A DNA stretch of 42,873 nt from a virus. Where the stretch lies: positions 1 to 42,873 of IMG/VR virus record IMGVR_UViG_3300046817_000418. The stretch is one strand, 5' to 3'. Shown one piece after another: positions 1-8,675 of this stretch. The notes under the pieces are model-generated. The model saw only the letters and a program-made list of their open reading frames with translations. It did not search any database and was not told where the DNA came from. A program made the position numbers and the translations under genes. Position 1 is the first letter of the stretch, and each line of letters starts with the position of its first letter.

Positions 1-127
1 TCATTTCACGATCTGACGAACGAAACGGCGCGCGGCTTCGGCCAGTTGCAGCAGCAGCTTACCCGCCACGAGAAGCGGTTTGATGGCCTCGATGCCGCGC
101 TGGCGAAGCTGGGCACCGATCTGGCGG
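1..127. repeat. 127-bp exact duplicate of 41159-41285 (contig-end repeat)
   Basis: Every base from 1 to 127 matches 41159-41285, and the next base differs (g at 128, a at 41286). The duplicate begins at the first base of the window. An exact match of 127 at a sequence end is what an assembler using k=127 leaves when a graph node is used twice, so this probably marks genome circularity with a strain branch rather than a biological repeat. Confidence 0.85.
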
Positions 128-174
128 GAAACACCGAGCGCATTATTCGCGAGATAAGGGTGAACGGCCGATGA
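1..174 (+). CDS. C-terminal part of a coiled-coil accessory protein (truncated by the window edge)
   Basis: The reading frame is open from base 1 and stops at 172-174. It encodes 57 residues rich in Gln, Glu and Leu heptads (ETARGFGQLQQQL...), typical of a short alpha-helical coiled coil. It is the same as the last 57 residues of the complete gene at 41018-41332 apart from five substitutions near the end (for example GNTERI against ENTERL). If the genome is circular with a 41,158-bp period, the missing N-terminus is 41018-41158. The stop overlaps the start of the next gene (ATGA at 171-174), so the two are probably translationally coupled. Function is unknown; no enzymatic motif is visible. 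Confidence 0.75.
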   Translation, partial: SFHDLTNETARGFGQLQQQLTRHEKRFDGLDAALAKLGTDLAGNTERIIREIRVNGR

Positions 175-404
175 ACCTGTGCATCGACTGCCGCTGGTTT
201 CAGAAATCTCTCGGTAGCGCGCCTCATGCCACCTGCGGACACCCGTCCACGATCGGTAAACCTGAGATCAGCCCCGTGACCGGAGAACCGATAGAGCCGT
301 ATCCCGTCGCCTGCTCGACGCACCGGCTGCAACACATCAGCGACGACCCGTGCGGGCCTGACGGCAAGTACTGGGAGGCCGCCGAGCCCAGGGGGTTCGC
401 ATGA
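171..404 (+). CDS. Small Cys-rich phage protein (77 aa), allele 1
   Basis: The protein begins MNLCIDCRWF and ends with the block CGPDGKYWEAAE. Cys residues occur as CxxC near residues 4-7, then CGH near 23, a Cys near 44 and a final Cys near 61, a spacing that fits a small zinc-binding fold. The start overlaps the preceding stop (ATGA). A diverged copy lies at 41329-41562: both ends are conserved while the middle third differs strongly. Function unknown. The conserved Cys positions in both alleles argue that it is a real folded protein. Confidence 0.75.
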   Translation: MNLCIDCRWFQKSLGSAPHATCGHPSTIGKPEISPVTGEPIEPYPVACSTHRLQHISDDPCGPDGKYWEAAEPRGFA

Positions 405-796
405 CCAGCACCGACCGCCGCCGCCTCGCCGCCATCCTCGGGATGCTGGGCTCCGAGTTCGACGGCGAGCGCGCCGCCGCCGGACTTCAGGCCGAGGCGT
501 TCCGCAAAAAGCACGGGCTGACGTGGGAGCAGATGCTCACGTCGCCATCCCCGTCATGGGCACGGCCATGGGAGCCGGAGCAAGAGGCCCCGCAGCCGCC
601 GCCTGCTCCACCACCTTCGCCGCCCAGGCCCAAGGCCCCGCCAACGCCTGATCCCTACGCGCATGCTCCGTCCTGGGCGAAGCCGGACACGCGGCCGCCT
701 GACCCCGCTTGGACACGCTACATGCCGGAACAGATGAAGGCGGCCATTTACGTTATTGGGCTTATCGGCGGTACGGTGCTGATTAATTTGCTCTAG
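401..796 (+). CDS. Proline-rich protein with C-terminal membrane tail (131 aa)
   Basis: Residues 1-45 form a helical head (MTSTDRRRLAAILGM..., ending in KKHGLTWEQML). Residues 50-100 are a Pro-rich linker with runs such as PPPAPPPSPPRP. The last 15-18 residues (IYVIGLIGGTVLINLL) are a hydrophobic segment that could anchor the protein in the membrane with the head in the cytoplasm. The start overlaps the 77-aa gene by ATGA, and the stop overlaps the end of the convergent transglycosylase gene by 4 bp. The first 15 codons are repeated exactly at 41948-41992, where the rest of the gene is missing. A role in lysis or host interaction is possible but unproven. Confidence 0.7.
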   Translation: MTSTDRRRLAAILGMLGSEFDGERAAAGLQAEAFRKKHGLTWEQMLTSPSPSWARPWEPEQEAPQPPPAPPPSPPRPKAPPTPDPYAHAPSWAKPDTRPPDPAWTRYMPEQMKAAIYVIGLIGGTVLINLL

Positions 797-3330
797 GGGG
801 ACTGAAGCGGATTTCTGTCGATGGGCGGCACGAACCGGCCGGTGGGGGTGGGCGACGGCGTGATTCTGGGGTCCGCCGAGGGCGGGTAGTTCAGCGACTG
901 ATCCACCAGTTTGTTCAGGCGCATATTGGCGGACATCCGTTGCAGCGCGCTCACCCCCACTTGCACACCGATGTTCCCGACCGGCCCCAGGCCAGCCGCC
1001 AGGGAATGCGCGCCGGCGATGCCGAGGCCCTTCGCCAGTTCAAAATAGAGGTTGGTGGGAGAACCGCGCGGCTTGCCGAGGTCGATCCGGCCCGCGCGCT
1101 TCAGGTCGTCATCGATGTCCATCAGATTGCTCATGACCTCGTCGGGGATGTCCATCGCCGGATCGATGCCGGGCTTGCCGCGGCGCACCGCGAGATCAGT
1201 CACGAAACGATGGAACCGGTTGCCATCGATCGTCCCTGTTTTCGGATTGACCATCTTCGTCCGGAAGTCCCGCAGGATGGTCGCCGCGTTCTTGGATTTG
1301 AAGAACTCGGCCTGATTGTCGAGGAAGTTCTGGAACGCGCCGTCGCTCGCCTTGTCCATGGCGCCATCAACCGCCTTCTTGGCGTCCACCAGTTGATTGA
1401 ACGCGAACTTTTCAGATGATGAAGCCTGCAACGGGTCTTTCGCCTTGGCGAGTTTGGTCATCAGGTTATCATGCATACCCCAATAAGATTGAATGTCCGT
1501 CTTCAGATTTCCATCAGCGTCATAAAGCGCATCGTGTATTGGTTGCAACACCTTAACAATATCCGGCTGCTCTTTGATGCGCGGATCGTCAAGCAGTCCC
1601 TTCAGTTGCGCGGCCACCGGCGCACCGTTCACCGGGCCGGCCTTCGCGATGACGGTGGCGGTATCTTTTCTGGCCTGTTTGGCCTGATCCTCGTTCAGCG
1701 TCTCGATCTGCGGGTCGCTCAAGGTCTGGTCGTCATAGAGCCGGGTGCGCGCGGCGTCGTTCTGGGTCAGGCGGCCTTGCGGCCCCTCGAACGCTTCCGG
1801 CCGCCGCTGCCGTGTCATGACCTCCTTTTGCGAGGTGACCGGGTCGCCTTTCGCTTCGGCCTCGGTCGGGATCGAGCCGGGAACCTTGATGCTCGTGTCC
1901 TCGCCTTCGATCGGGGTGACGACGCGGTTGACCTCGGCCATGCGGCGGTAGGCTTTGGCCATCTGCGGCGACATAGCGGCCAGTTCCTGGGGCGTGGCCG
2001 CCGCGCTCAGATCCTGGGGGCCTCCGGCGGCGGCGTTCTCTTTGACCAGGCTCTCGATCTGGCCGACCGTGTCGCCGACCCACGCCCTGTGCGGTTCGCC
2101 TTCCGCGACACCGGCCGTGGTGGCTGGTATCTCAGGCGGTGGTGGGGGTGGCGGTTCTTTCCCCGTCATCTCGGCGGTGTCATGCGCGATCAGTTGGTTG
2201 ATGCGCCCCATGTCCGACATCCCAGGCGGCCTGGGTGGCGCCGGAGCGACGGGTATTTCGCTGGAGAAGCGAGGCGAGGGCGGCGGCGTCACATCGGGTA
2301 CCACACGCGGTACGCCGGTCCCGATGCCCGCCATGGGCGCGACGGCGGCAAGGGCGTTGATATCCTGACCGACGCGGGGGATGCCCGCCGCTTCCGTTCC
2401 CGCCCCTATCGCGCCCGTCGCACCCTGGATCAGCGCATTAACGCCACCGTGCGCGATGTCGGCCAGATGCACGAGCGGGATTGTGATCTGCCGACTGATT
2501 GGTCCCGTGGCCGCGAGTTGGTTCTCAGCGTAAGGCGTCAGGTACGGCTGCGTGGTTTGCCACCCTTGCGTGGCACCCTGGAGGAACCCCGAACCAGCGC
2601 CCTCAACGCCGCGCACGATCGGCGCGACCGTGCCCTCCGCGACGGGCTTGCCCTGTGCCCACGGCTGCGCCGAGAGGTCGCCATACTCGCTGTATGGTCC
2701 CGGCGGCGCGGCGGTCTCCGCCGTCTTCGCCTCCCCGGCTTTCGGCGCCGTGCGCGCGAGGAACTGCTCCGGCGTTTCCTGCCCCGTGTCCTTCGTGGTG
2801 TTACCGCCATTGCCGCTCCCGCGCCCCGTGGTGCGCTTCAGGAACTCGTCCGGGGTTTCATCCGCCATCTTGGTTTCGCCTGCCTGTGGGGTCTCAGGGG
2901 CCACCTCCGGCGGCTTTGGCGCGGACGGCGGCGGCGCGGGAGGGGTGCGACCGGCGGCCAGGGCCTGATAGTGCGCCGACACCGCCGGCACATAGGCCGC
3001 GCTCTCGGGACCATACTTGTTTCGCCAGTCCGGGCCGCCGTGGTAATAGAGCAGCGCACCCGCCGGGTTGCCTTCCTTGTCCAGTCCTTCGCTCAGATAC
3101 TTGGCGCCCGCGAAGATCGACTGCACCGGGTCGTTTGGATCGGTCACGCCGAGATATCGCTGCGTCTCTGGAATGATCTGCATCAGACCCTGCGCGCCGG
3201 CTTTGCTGACCGCGTTCGCCCTGCCACCGCTTTCCTGCTTCGCGATCGACCTGAGCAACAGCGGATCGACGTTCCACGCACGGCCCGCGTCCTCGAATAC
3301 CTGATCGTAGGCGGAAAGCGAATCAGCCAC
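793..3330 (-). CDS. Virion lytic transglycosylase / DNA-ejection protein (845 aa)
   Basis: The N-terminal 130 residues are a soluble lytic transglycosylase (SLT, goose-lysozyme-like) domain: AKQESGG carries the catalytic Glu, followed by AQGLMQIIP and a LLYYHGGP block, which is the family order. The rest is a long low-complexity and helical region (Pro-rich near 130-400, charged helices near 480-780) ending in a glycine-rich hydrophobic stretch. This layout is typical of podovirus internal virion proteins that open peptidoglycan during DNA ejection. The GTG start overlaps the upstream ejection gene (GTGGCTGA). It is the last gene of the late operon. A different C-terminal allele of a protein in this position appears at 42248-42873. 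Confidence 0.85.
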   Translation of the reverse strand: MADSLSAYDQVFEDAGRAWNVDPLLLRSIAKQESGGRANAVSKAGAQGLMQIIPETQRYLGVTDPNDPVQSIFAGAKYLSEGLDKEGNPAGALLYYHGGPDWRNKYGPESAAYVPAVSAHYQALAAGRTPPAPPPSAPKPPEVAPETPQAGETKMADETPDEFLKRTTGRGSGNGGNTTKDTGQETPEQFLARTAPKAGEAKTAETAAPPGPYSEYGDLSAQPWAQGKPVAEGTVAPIVRGVEGAGSGFLQGATQGWQTTQPYLTPYAENQLAATGPISRQITIPLVHLADIAHGGVNALIQGATGAIGAGTEAAGIPRVGQDINALAAVAPMAGIGTGVPRVVPDVTPPPSPRFSSEIPVAPAPPRPPGMSDMGRINQLIAHDTAEMTGKEPPPPPPPEIPATTAGVAEGEPHRAWVGDTVGQIESLVKENAAAGGPQDLSAAATPQELAAMSPQMAKAYRRMAEVNRVVTPIEGEDTSIKVPGSIPTEAEAKGDPVTSQKEVMTRQRRPEAFEGPQGRLTQNDAARTRLYDDQTLSDPQIETLNEDQAKQARKDTATVIAKAGPVNGAPVAAQLKGLLDDPRIKEQPDIVKVLQPIHDALYDADGNLKTDIQSYWGMHDNLMTKLAKAKDPLQASSSEKFAFNQLVDAKKAVDGAMDKASDGAFQNFLDNQAEFFKSKNAATILRDFRTKMVNPKTGTIDGNRFHRFVTDLAVRRGKPGIDPAMDIPDEVMSNLMDIDDDLKRAGRIDLGKPRGSPTNLYFELAKGLGIAGAHSLAAGLGPVGNIGVQVGVSALQRMSANMRLNKLVDQSLNYPPSADPRITPSPTPTGRFVPPIDRNPLQSP

Positions 3331-4951
3331 CGGGGATCAGCTTGTTTCCTTCGGCCCATTTGTGCGCCTGCATGAAGGCCTTTTGATCCTTCGGGTCCAT
3401 CGCCGTGAACCAGTCCTTGCGCTGGCCGTCCGTCATTCGTTCATACTGGAACACGCGCGGATCGAGTGGGCGGGTGCTGTCCACGAAGCCGTTATAATCG
3501 GACTTCGCCGGCCATTGCTGCGCGAGTTTCTGCCGCGCCTGGATGTAGTCCGAGTTGCCCTGAAGCTGGCGCAGGATCAGGTCGATTGACGCGGGCGAAA
3601 TGCCACCGTGCGGATTCGCGGCCTGGGTCACGCTGAACCGTGAGTCACTCCCGGCGCCCACCGACCCGGCTTGCTGCAAGGCGAGTTGCGCGGCGAGTTT
3701 CTCGAAGCTGTCGTGGGCGGCCAGCGCCTTTTCGTCGGCGCCGAAGACCGGCGCCAGCCGCGCCCGAATGGCGGCGAGCGTGTTGGCGTAAGGGCCGGGC
3801 ATGAATTGCTTTGTGTCGCCGAGCATGTTGGCCAAGATCGCCTGCTGCCCCTGCGCGTTCGTACCGGCGGCGGCCTCGGCGTCGAACTTGGCTCCGGCCG
3901 CTCGCATCTGCTCCTGATCGGCGGGAGACGCTTTCGAGATCGGACGCTGCGGAGGTGGGATCGGCACTTTGCCGTTGGGGTTCGTCCCCGGTTGCCCCGC
4001 TGGCTCCGGCGTACCGGGGGGTTGTGCGCCGGATGGTTGTGCGCCCCCAGGCCCCTGAAGCGCGGGTGGCACCGGGTATCTGCCTGGGCCAAGATTGGGC
4101 GACGCGCCGGGCTGTCCCGGCTGGCCGGCTTTCACGACCTGGCCATTGGGCAGGACCGTGAAACCCATTTGCTCAAGTTGCTCTTTTTTGGTGACTGGCT
4201 GTTCCGTGCCATAGTTTGGATTAGGCGTGCCGTCCGGCAACGTCTTCCGCAGATCCGGTTGATTGACCGTCTCGTTCTGTTCCGCCGGTGACAGTGTCAT
4301 CATAACCCCAGGGCCAGTCTGGGTGGTGCGGCCGGTCCTTGGATCGGTCATAGTGGGTTGATAGGCGCCGCCCTGATTAACCCCGCTCGGCGTACCGTAG
4401 ATGACCTGTTGGCGTTGATCCGGCGGCAGCGTCCCCACCCGCACCGTCTCCAGTTGCTGCCGCAGTTGCGCGGGATCGGAGGACAGGTGCAGGAGTGACC
4501 CGTCTATACGGTCGGATGGGAACCCGGCGGCGCGCAGCCGTTGCGCCTGCTCCAGCACCGACTGCTTCAGATTGGCGTCGGGCGAGGCGAGCGCCGCTGT
4601 GACCGAGTCATTGAGCAGCGACTGCATCTTGGCGTTTTGCGCGAGTTGGGCACCCTGCAATTCCTGCGAACTCTCGACGCCGCCTTTCGCCGCCAGGGCG
4701 CCGGTCGCGCCGGTCGCGGCCAGGAGGTTGTTGAACTTCAGCGGATCGAAGCGTCCGGTCTCCGGGTCGATCGCCTGTTGATACGCCTGCCCGGCGGCCT
4801 GCTTCGCCTGCCAGTCGCGCGTCTTGAACACCTCCTGCGCCGCCTGGTTGCCGGCCATCGTCGCGGCCAGCGGGTTGACAAGCACCTGATCGCCCGCCGT
4901 CAGCGTCGGCACTCCGCCCAGCTTTTGCAACAGCGCGTTGGTTTCGGACAT
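3323..4951 (-). CDS. Ejection-type internal virion protein (542 aa), gp20/gp16-like by position
   Basis: The protein has an N-terminal helical region (1-170) rich in Gln and Ala, a central Gly/Pro linker (about 265-340, with repeated GQPG and PPGTPEP motifs) and a helical C-terminal third. No catalytic motif is visible. It lies between the gp7-like ejection protein and the transglycosylase, the place where P22-like phages keep gp20/gp16. Assignment rests on position and composition, not on a recognised domain. The downstream GTG start overlaps its stop. Confidence 0.65.
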   Translation of the reverse strand: MSETNALLQKLGGVPTLTAGDQVLVNPLAATMAGNQAAQEVFKTRDWQAKQAAGQAYQQAIDPETGRFDPLKFNNLLAATGATGALAAKGGVESSQELQGAQLAQNAKMQSLLNDSVTAALASPDANLKQSVLEQAQRLRAAGFPSDRIDGSLLHLSSDPAQLRQQLETVRVGTLPPDQRQQVIYGTPSGVNQGGAYQPTMTDPRTGRTTQTGPGVMMTLSPAEQNETVNQPDLRKTLPDGTPNPNYGTEQPVTKKEQLEQMGFTVLPNGQVVKAGQPGQPGASPNLGPGRYPVPPALQGPGGAQPSGAQPPGTPEPAGQPGTNPNGKVPIPPPQRPISKASPADQEQMRAAGAKFDAEAAAGTNAQGQQAILANMLGDTKQFMPGPYANTLAAIRARLAPVFGADEKALAAHDSFEKLAAQLALQQAGSVGAGSDSRFSVTQAANPHGGISPASIDLILRQLQGNSDYIQARQKLAQQWPAKSDYNGFVDSTRPLDPRVFQYERMTDGQRKDWFTAMDPKDQKAFMQAHKWAEGNKLIPGG

Positions 4952-4970
4952 GGCGCGATCCTTTCTCGGG

Positions 4971-5774
4971 TCAGGCTGTTTTCGCGAAGACGCCCATCGG
5001 ATCGTACTGGGGATTAACGGCGTTGCTTGGTCCCGTGTAGCCGGTCAACCCGGTCTGCGGATTGAGCGCCTGTTGCAACGCGTTGTACCCGAGGTAGCTG
5101 TTCACCCCGCTCGACAGCGCGTTGGTGGCGTTCTTGACCCCCGCCGCCTGATCGAGGCCGGACGCGTTGATGTAGCCGCCCGCCTGATTGGCCAGCGCCG
5201 CGCCCTGCGTGCCCAACCCGGCGGCGGCGTTTGCCCCGAGCGTGGCGATGGAGTTGAACCTGTTGAATTGGTTCGTCAGGTTGCCCTGCTGCCCCGTATT
5301 GAGATTGAGGTAATCCCCAAACCGTTGCTGCTGGACATTGAACTGATCGAGGTAGGTTTTGTTCGCCAACCCGGTGGCATACTCCGCCGCGCCCTTCATC
5401 GACGCTCCGCTGACGCCCAACCCGCGCGCCGCCGCCGCTGATTGAACGGACTTCAATCCTTGGTTCAGCGTGAACTGGTAGCCCGGCGTTTGCTCAAGCT
5501 GGGCCTGCGTCATCTGCCCGGGGATGTGCGCCGCCGCCTGCGCCACGTAATCCGGGCCGCCGCCCGTGGGGCCGCTCTGGGCAAGCGACAGCGCGTTGCC
5601 CACCGCCGTGGTGCCGGGGCCGAAATACGGTTGCAGGTCCGCGCGCGTCTGCTGGTATTGCTGCTGATTGAGCGCCGCCGCCTTATCGGCTGACGACGAC
5701 GCTTTGCTGCTGCCGTACAGCGACGCCCCCGCGCCGAGGACGGCACTCCCGGCGATCGCGGCGCCCACGCCCAT
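4971..5774 (-). CDS. gp7-like DNA-ejection protein (267 aa)
   Basis: Residues 1-20 form a Gly/Ala-rich hydrophobic start (MGVGAAIAGSAVLGAG). This is followed by QQQYQQTRADLQPYFGPGTTAV, and then the block TPGYQFTLNQGLKSVQ with AAARGLGVSGASMKGAAEYATGLA and repeated QFN motifs. These blocks are characteristic of gp7-type injection proteins of P22-like podoviruses, carried in the virion and ejected with the DNA. The chosen ATG has a GGAGA Shine-Dalgarno inside the end of the GNAT gene. An upstream in-frame ATG (5786) would add four residues but lacks that spacing. Confidence 0.75.
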   Translation of the reverse strand: MGVGAAIAGSAVLGAGASLYGSSKASSSADKAAALNQQQYQQTRADLQPYFGPGTTAVGNALSLAQSGPTGGGPDYVAQAAAHIPGQMTQAQLEQTPGYQFTLNQGLKSVQSAAAARGLGVSGASMKGAAEYATGLANKTYLDQFNVQQQRFGDYLNLNTGQQGNLTNQFNRFNSIATLGANAAAGLGTQGAALANQAGGYINASGLDQAAGVKNATNALSSGVNSYLGYNALQQALNPQTGLTGYTGPSNAVNPQYDPMGVFAKTA

Positions 5775-5775
5775 G

Positions 5776-6231
5776 TCAGTCTCCAATCCATTTGCTATAG
5801 ACGATGTCGGTTTTCGTGAAGCCGAGACGCTCGAAGATGCGTCCCATGTCGAGCGCGGCCTTGGTCATGAAGAACACCTTTCGCACGCCCGCCGCCTTCA
5901 TGTGCCGGACGGCCTCGCGGATCAGGTTGACGCCGGTCATGCCGCGGCGGTGCGGCTTCGTCAGGAAATAGGCGTCCTCGTAACCGGTCAGCACGTCGGC
6001 ATAGTGCAGGTGCGGGCGGATCACGCTGAGAATGTAGCCGATCATGCGCCCGTCATCGCGAGCGACGACGATCTGAAGTTGCCCGCGCGCTTCCAGCGCC
6101 CGATATGTCGCGATGTCGGGCCGCATCGGCATACGGTCCTTGTCCACCGCGATTTCCGCGTAGTGTTCTTCCCACAGCGCCTGACACTCGCGGAAATACT
6201 GTTCCCACGGCTCCAGCGCATACGTGATCAC
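5776..6231 (-). CDS. GNAT-family N-acetyltransferase (151 aa)
   Basis: The protein fits the GNAT fold: a beta strand LQIVVARDDGRMIGYIL, then the acetyl-CoA loop HRRGMTGVNLIREAV (R-x-x-G-x-T/G type), and a C-terminal RKVFFMTKAALDMGRIFERLGF segment typical of motif B. It transfers an acyl group from acyl-CoA to an unknown amine. The GTG start overlaps the stop of the 2-oxoglutarate oxygenase (GTGA), and the gp7-like gene starts one base after its stop, so it is made with virion proteins late in infection. A virion or host protein is the likely substrate; this is inference. Confidence 0.8.
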   Translation of the reverse strand: MITYALEPWEQYFRECQALWEEHYAEIAVDKDRMPMRPDIATYRALEARGQLQIVVARDDGRMIGYILSVIRPHLHYADVLTGYEDAYFLTKPHRRGMTGVNLIREAVRHMKAAGVRKVFFMTKAALDMGRIFERLGFTKTDIVYSKWIGD

Positions 6232-6821
6232 GGACGGAACGGTCGGATATCAACGACCATGCTGATACGATCGTCACGCGAGTTGTTCAAAACCTCATGC
6301 TCGACCTCGTTGTTGAACCACCAGATTGATCCCGGCTCCATGAACACTTCCTCGTCGTCGGCGCGAAACACCACGCCGGGCGAGGCTTTCAGCGCGATCT
6401 GATATCGATCGTAATACACAGCCGGCGGGACTTTACCGGGGAACAGCGCCTCGGCCTCGGCGATGCGGTCGGTGTGCGGCGGAATGCACACGCCCGGCGC
6501 CATGCGGCTGATGAACACGCGGCCGAGGTGTTCGCCCATCACGCGGGCCATCAGGCCGAACACGACCGACACCGCCTGCGGCAACGCGGCGAACGCCGGC
6601 ATGTTCACGGCGCCGAGGTCGCTGCATACCCGCTCAACGAAGTCGTCACCCCGTGCCGCGTCGAAATCGTTGTAGCGAAGCAAGATGTCATCGATGACGC
6701 GGTGCGCGGATTGCGGATGCCAGGTGCGGGTTCGATTGGAGTTCCAGAGGTCCGGCCGCAGGGTAACCGCGTGCAGCAGCGGCAGCGGGTCGATCGTGGC
6801 GATGAACTGGAAGTTTCGCAT
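6228..6821 (-). CDS. 2-oxoglutarate/Fe(II) oxygenase, aspartyl/asparaginyl beta-hydroxylase-like (197 aa)
   Basis: The iron-binding facial triad is visible as H116-x-D118 in PPHTD and H175 in NEVEHEV, with R185 in the following SRDDRIS block as the probable 2-oxoglutarate ligand. Strands such as GSIWWFNNEVEH match the double-stranded beta-helix of aspartyl/asparaginyl hydroxylases. The ATG at 6821 overlaps the previous stop (TGATG); a GTG one codon upstream is also possible. It sits between tail-fibre genes and ejection genes and is coupled to a GNAT enzyme, which suggests hydroxylation of a late protein. The substrate cannot be read from the sequence. Confidence 0.82.
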   Translation of the reverse strand: MRNFQFIATIDPLPLLHAVTLRPDLWNSNRTRTWHPQSAHRVIDDILLRYNDFDAARGDDFVERVCSDLGAVNMPAFAALPQAVSVVFGLMARVMGEHLGRVFISRMAPGVCIPPHTDRIAEAEALFPGKVPPAVYYDRYQIALKASPGVVFRADDEEVFMEPGSIWWFNNEVEHEVLNNSRDDRISMVVDIRPFRP

Positions 6822-7228
6822 CACACCGTCCGCACCATCAGCACCGAGCCATTGCGATACACGCCCCTCACCGGCACACCCGCTGTCGCCGCCGCCGCGT
6901 CATTCGCCGCGTTGATCGGCAGCGCGGTGAATAGCAGCGAGGGCAGCGTCAGGCTGCCCGTCATGGCGTCCCCGCCCTTGCTGACGCGGGTGTTGTCGAA
7001 CGGGTGGACGTGGTCGCCCCGGCTGACGCTGGCCACCGTGCCGGCCGAGGCGATGCCCGGCGAGGTGGCGACCGCGACCTCGTAGGGCAGGCCGGTGTTG
7101 GTCCATGTCGCTATCTCGGCCATCGTCGCCGCGTAGGCGGTCGTGGACGCCGAACGGGCCATCGGCACCTTGTCGGTCGCGACGAGGGTGACCGGGTCCG
7201 CGGCGGCCGAGATCTTCAGATCAGGCAT
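6821..7228 (-). CDS. Tail-fibre-associated protein (135 aa)
   Basis: It contains the block SRGDHVHPFDNTRVSKGGDAMTG, a common motif in phage tail fibre and baseplate proteins (GDHVHP followed by GGDxMTGxL). The N-terminus is MPDLKISAAADPVTLV. It lies between two other fibre-type genes with almost no intergenic space. It probably encodes a short fibre subunit or fibre attachment piece. Confidence 0.65.
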   Translation of the reverse strand: MPDLKISAAADPVTLVATDKVPMARSASTTAYAATMAEIATWTNTGLPYEVAVATSPGIASAGTVASVSRGDHVHPFDNTRVSKGGDAMTGSLTLPSLLFTALPINAANDAAAATAGVPVRGVYRNGSVLMVRTV

Positions 7229-7231
7229 TGC

Positions 7232-7804
7232 TTATCCCCACAGCCAGTCCCCGCCGCCTTCCAAAGTCCACAAAAACCCGGAGCCGTCTTCCAGGCTGAT
7301 ATCGACCGGCACCAGCCCCGAGCCGATCGCCAGATGATTGCCGTCGATCCACGGCAGTCCGCTGCCCGGATCACTGGTCGGCAGGAACGACAGGTCACAG
7401 GCGCCCCACAGCGAACAGAGCGACGCGATCGGCACCAGCAGCGCCTCGGCGCCCGTCGCGCGGACGATCTCGTTGGCGAGCTGGTTGGCGGTGTTGGCCA
7501 GCGACGCGGCGAGGTTGGCGTCGCCGTTGATGCGCGCCTCGGCCTCGCCGTCGTCGGCCGCCTTCCGCGCCGCCGTCTCGGCGTCGAGCGCGATCTGTAG
7601 CCCCTGATCGGCCGCGATCCGCGCGCCGCGTTCGGCGGCCACGAGGGCGGCGTTGTCGCCCGTCGAGATGCCCGCGGTGCCGCCCGTGCGGCGTTGCAGC
7701 ACCAAAAAGAACGCCCGCCACGGGACGGTGATGTTGCCGTCGCCGTCCACCAGCGGCGTGACAGGCGCCGGGATGACGGCGGAGATGTTGCCCGTGCCGG
7801 ACAT
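7232..7804 (-). CDS. Coiled-coil tail-fibre subunit (190 aa)
   Basis: A short N-terminal head (PAPVTPLVDGDGNITVPWRAFFLVLQRRTGG) is followed by about 80 residues of Ala/Glu-rich heptads (AADQGLQIALDAETAARKAADDG) that should form a trimeric coiled coil. The C-terminal 50 residues are Gly/Trp-rich (SGLPWIDGNHLAIG...GFLWTLEGGGDWLWG). The heptad block resembles that of the neighbouring 256-aa fibre protein, so the two may have arisen by duplication or co-assemble. Confidence 0.6.
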   Translation of the reverse strand: MSGTGNISAVIPAPVTPLVDGDGNITVPWRAFFLVLQRRTGGTAGISTGDNAALVAAERGARIAADQGLQIALDAETAARKAADDGEAEARINGDANLAASLANTANQLANEIVRATGAEALLVPIASLCSLWGACDLSFLPTSDPGSGLPWIDGNHLAIGSGLVPVDISLEDGSGFLWTLEGGGDWLWG

Positions 7805-7807
7805 CAG

Positions 7808-8578
7808 CTAATGGCCGATCGCTATGAAGAAGAATCCCTGCGACCCGTTCCACGTGCCGCCGCCGTGCAGCGGGGACGAGGTGATGCCGGAGAAGCCGCC
7901 GGCCGAGCGGGTGCTGACGCCGGCCCACCAGTTGGGCGCCGACGTGCAGACGACGGTATCGCAACTGGTCGGGAATGGCGGGCTAAACGTGGCTGAGAAA
8001 TTGCCGCCGCTGTCGCTCGACCCGGCGCCGAAGCGGATGGAGTAGCCAGCCGGCAGCACGCCCGCCGGGGTGCCGGCGCCGGTGATGGCGTCGATCTGCG
8101 TCTGAAGGTTCGCGTCGCCCGCCGTCCGCGCCGTCACCTCGTTGTCGATGTTGGTCTGGAGCGTGGTATCGGCGCTCATCCGCGCGCTCTGCTCCGCGCT
8201 GTCCGCCGCCGCTCTGTCCGCCGCCTCGGTGGCGATCAGCCCGTCGATGCCGAGTTGGTGCACCGCGTCGGCGATCGTCGGGGCCGCGACGACAGGGGCC
8301 ATGGCGGCGCTGACGATGGTGGTTGCTTCTATGTCGGCAATTTCGTTGCCAATAGCGTCACGAATGATCAGGCGATAATCTCCTGACCCATACATTAACG
8401 TTCGACCCGCCGCATCCATGATAACCGGGTTAGTTGCGAGTGCGGTTAGTTCCGGATCGACATATACAGCCTTAGGCGTACTGGTCCCTGGTTCGAATGT
8501 AGCGATGGACCCACCGGCGTATGGTTGCCCATTCGCGTCGGACCATTGCAAAAGTGGGGTGATTACAGGCGCGCCCAT
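7808..8578 (-). CDS. Tail fibre / spike protein (256 aa)
   Basis: Residues 1-80 have the head-binding pattern of many podovirus fibres: QWSDANGQPYAGGSIATFEPGT, then VDPELTALATNPVIMDAAGR and a YRLIIRD strand. Residues 95-165 are an Ala-rich coiled coil. The C-terminal 80 residues (GYSIRFGAGSS...FFFIAIGH) resemble the gp53-like fibre tip with beta-strands ending in an aromatic-rich stretch. It probably contacts the host receptor. The start codon lies within the -35 region of the oppositely directed promoter of the HNH gene at 8676. Confidence 0.7.
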   Translation of the reverse strand: MGAPVITPLLQWSDANGQPYAGGSIATFEPGTSTPKAVYVDPELTALATNPVIMDAAGRTLMYGSGDYRLIIRDAIGNEIADIEATTIVSAAMAPVVAAPTIADAVHQLGIDGLIATEAADRAAADSAEQSARMSADTTLQTNIDNEVTARTAGDANLQTQIDAITGAGTPAGVLPAGYSIRFGAGSSDSGGNFSATFSPPFPTSCDTVVCTSAPNWWAGVSTRSAGGFSGITSSPLHGGGTWNGSQGFFFIAIGH

Positions 8579-8608
8579 TGCTTTCTACCCCACACTGTAT
8601 GGTATAAT
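8578..8608 (+). promoter_or_regulatory. Promoter for the HNH gene at 8676 (extended -10)
   Basis: TGGTATAAT at 8600-8608 is a perfect TATAAT with the TGn extension. A TTGCTT at 8578-8583 is a weak -35 with a long 19-bp spacer. It is the only good sigma70-type site between the fibre gene and the HNH gene and points toward the latter, giving the homing gene expression independent of the opposing late operon. Confidence 0.6.
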
Positions 8609-8675
8609 AACGGCCTGACGCGATGTTCTCAGCACCGCGCCAGACCTGACCAGAACGCTCAGCAAGGAGCTAATC

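Noticed and set aside
1471-3375. Long plus-strand frame (634 aa) opposite the transglycosylase gene
   Set aside because: Arg-rich, no ribosome-binding site, antisense shadow caused by high GC third positions of the real gene.
8480-8500. GGTTCGAATG resembling a tRNA T-arm
   Set aside because: It lies inside the tail fibre gene; no acceptor stem or anticodon arm could be built.
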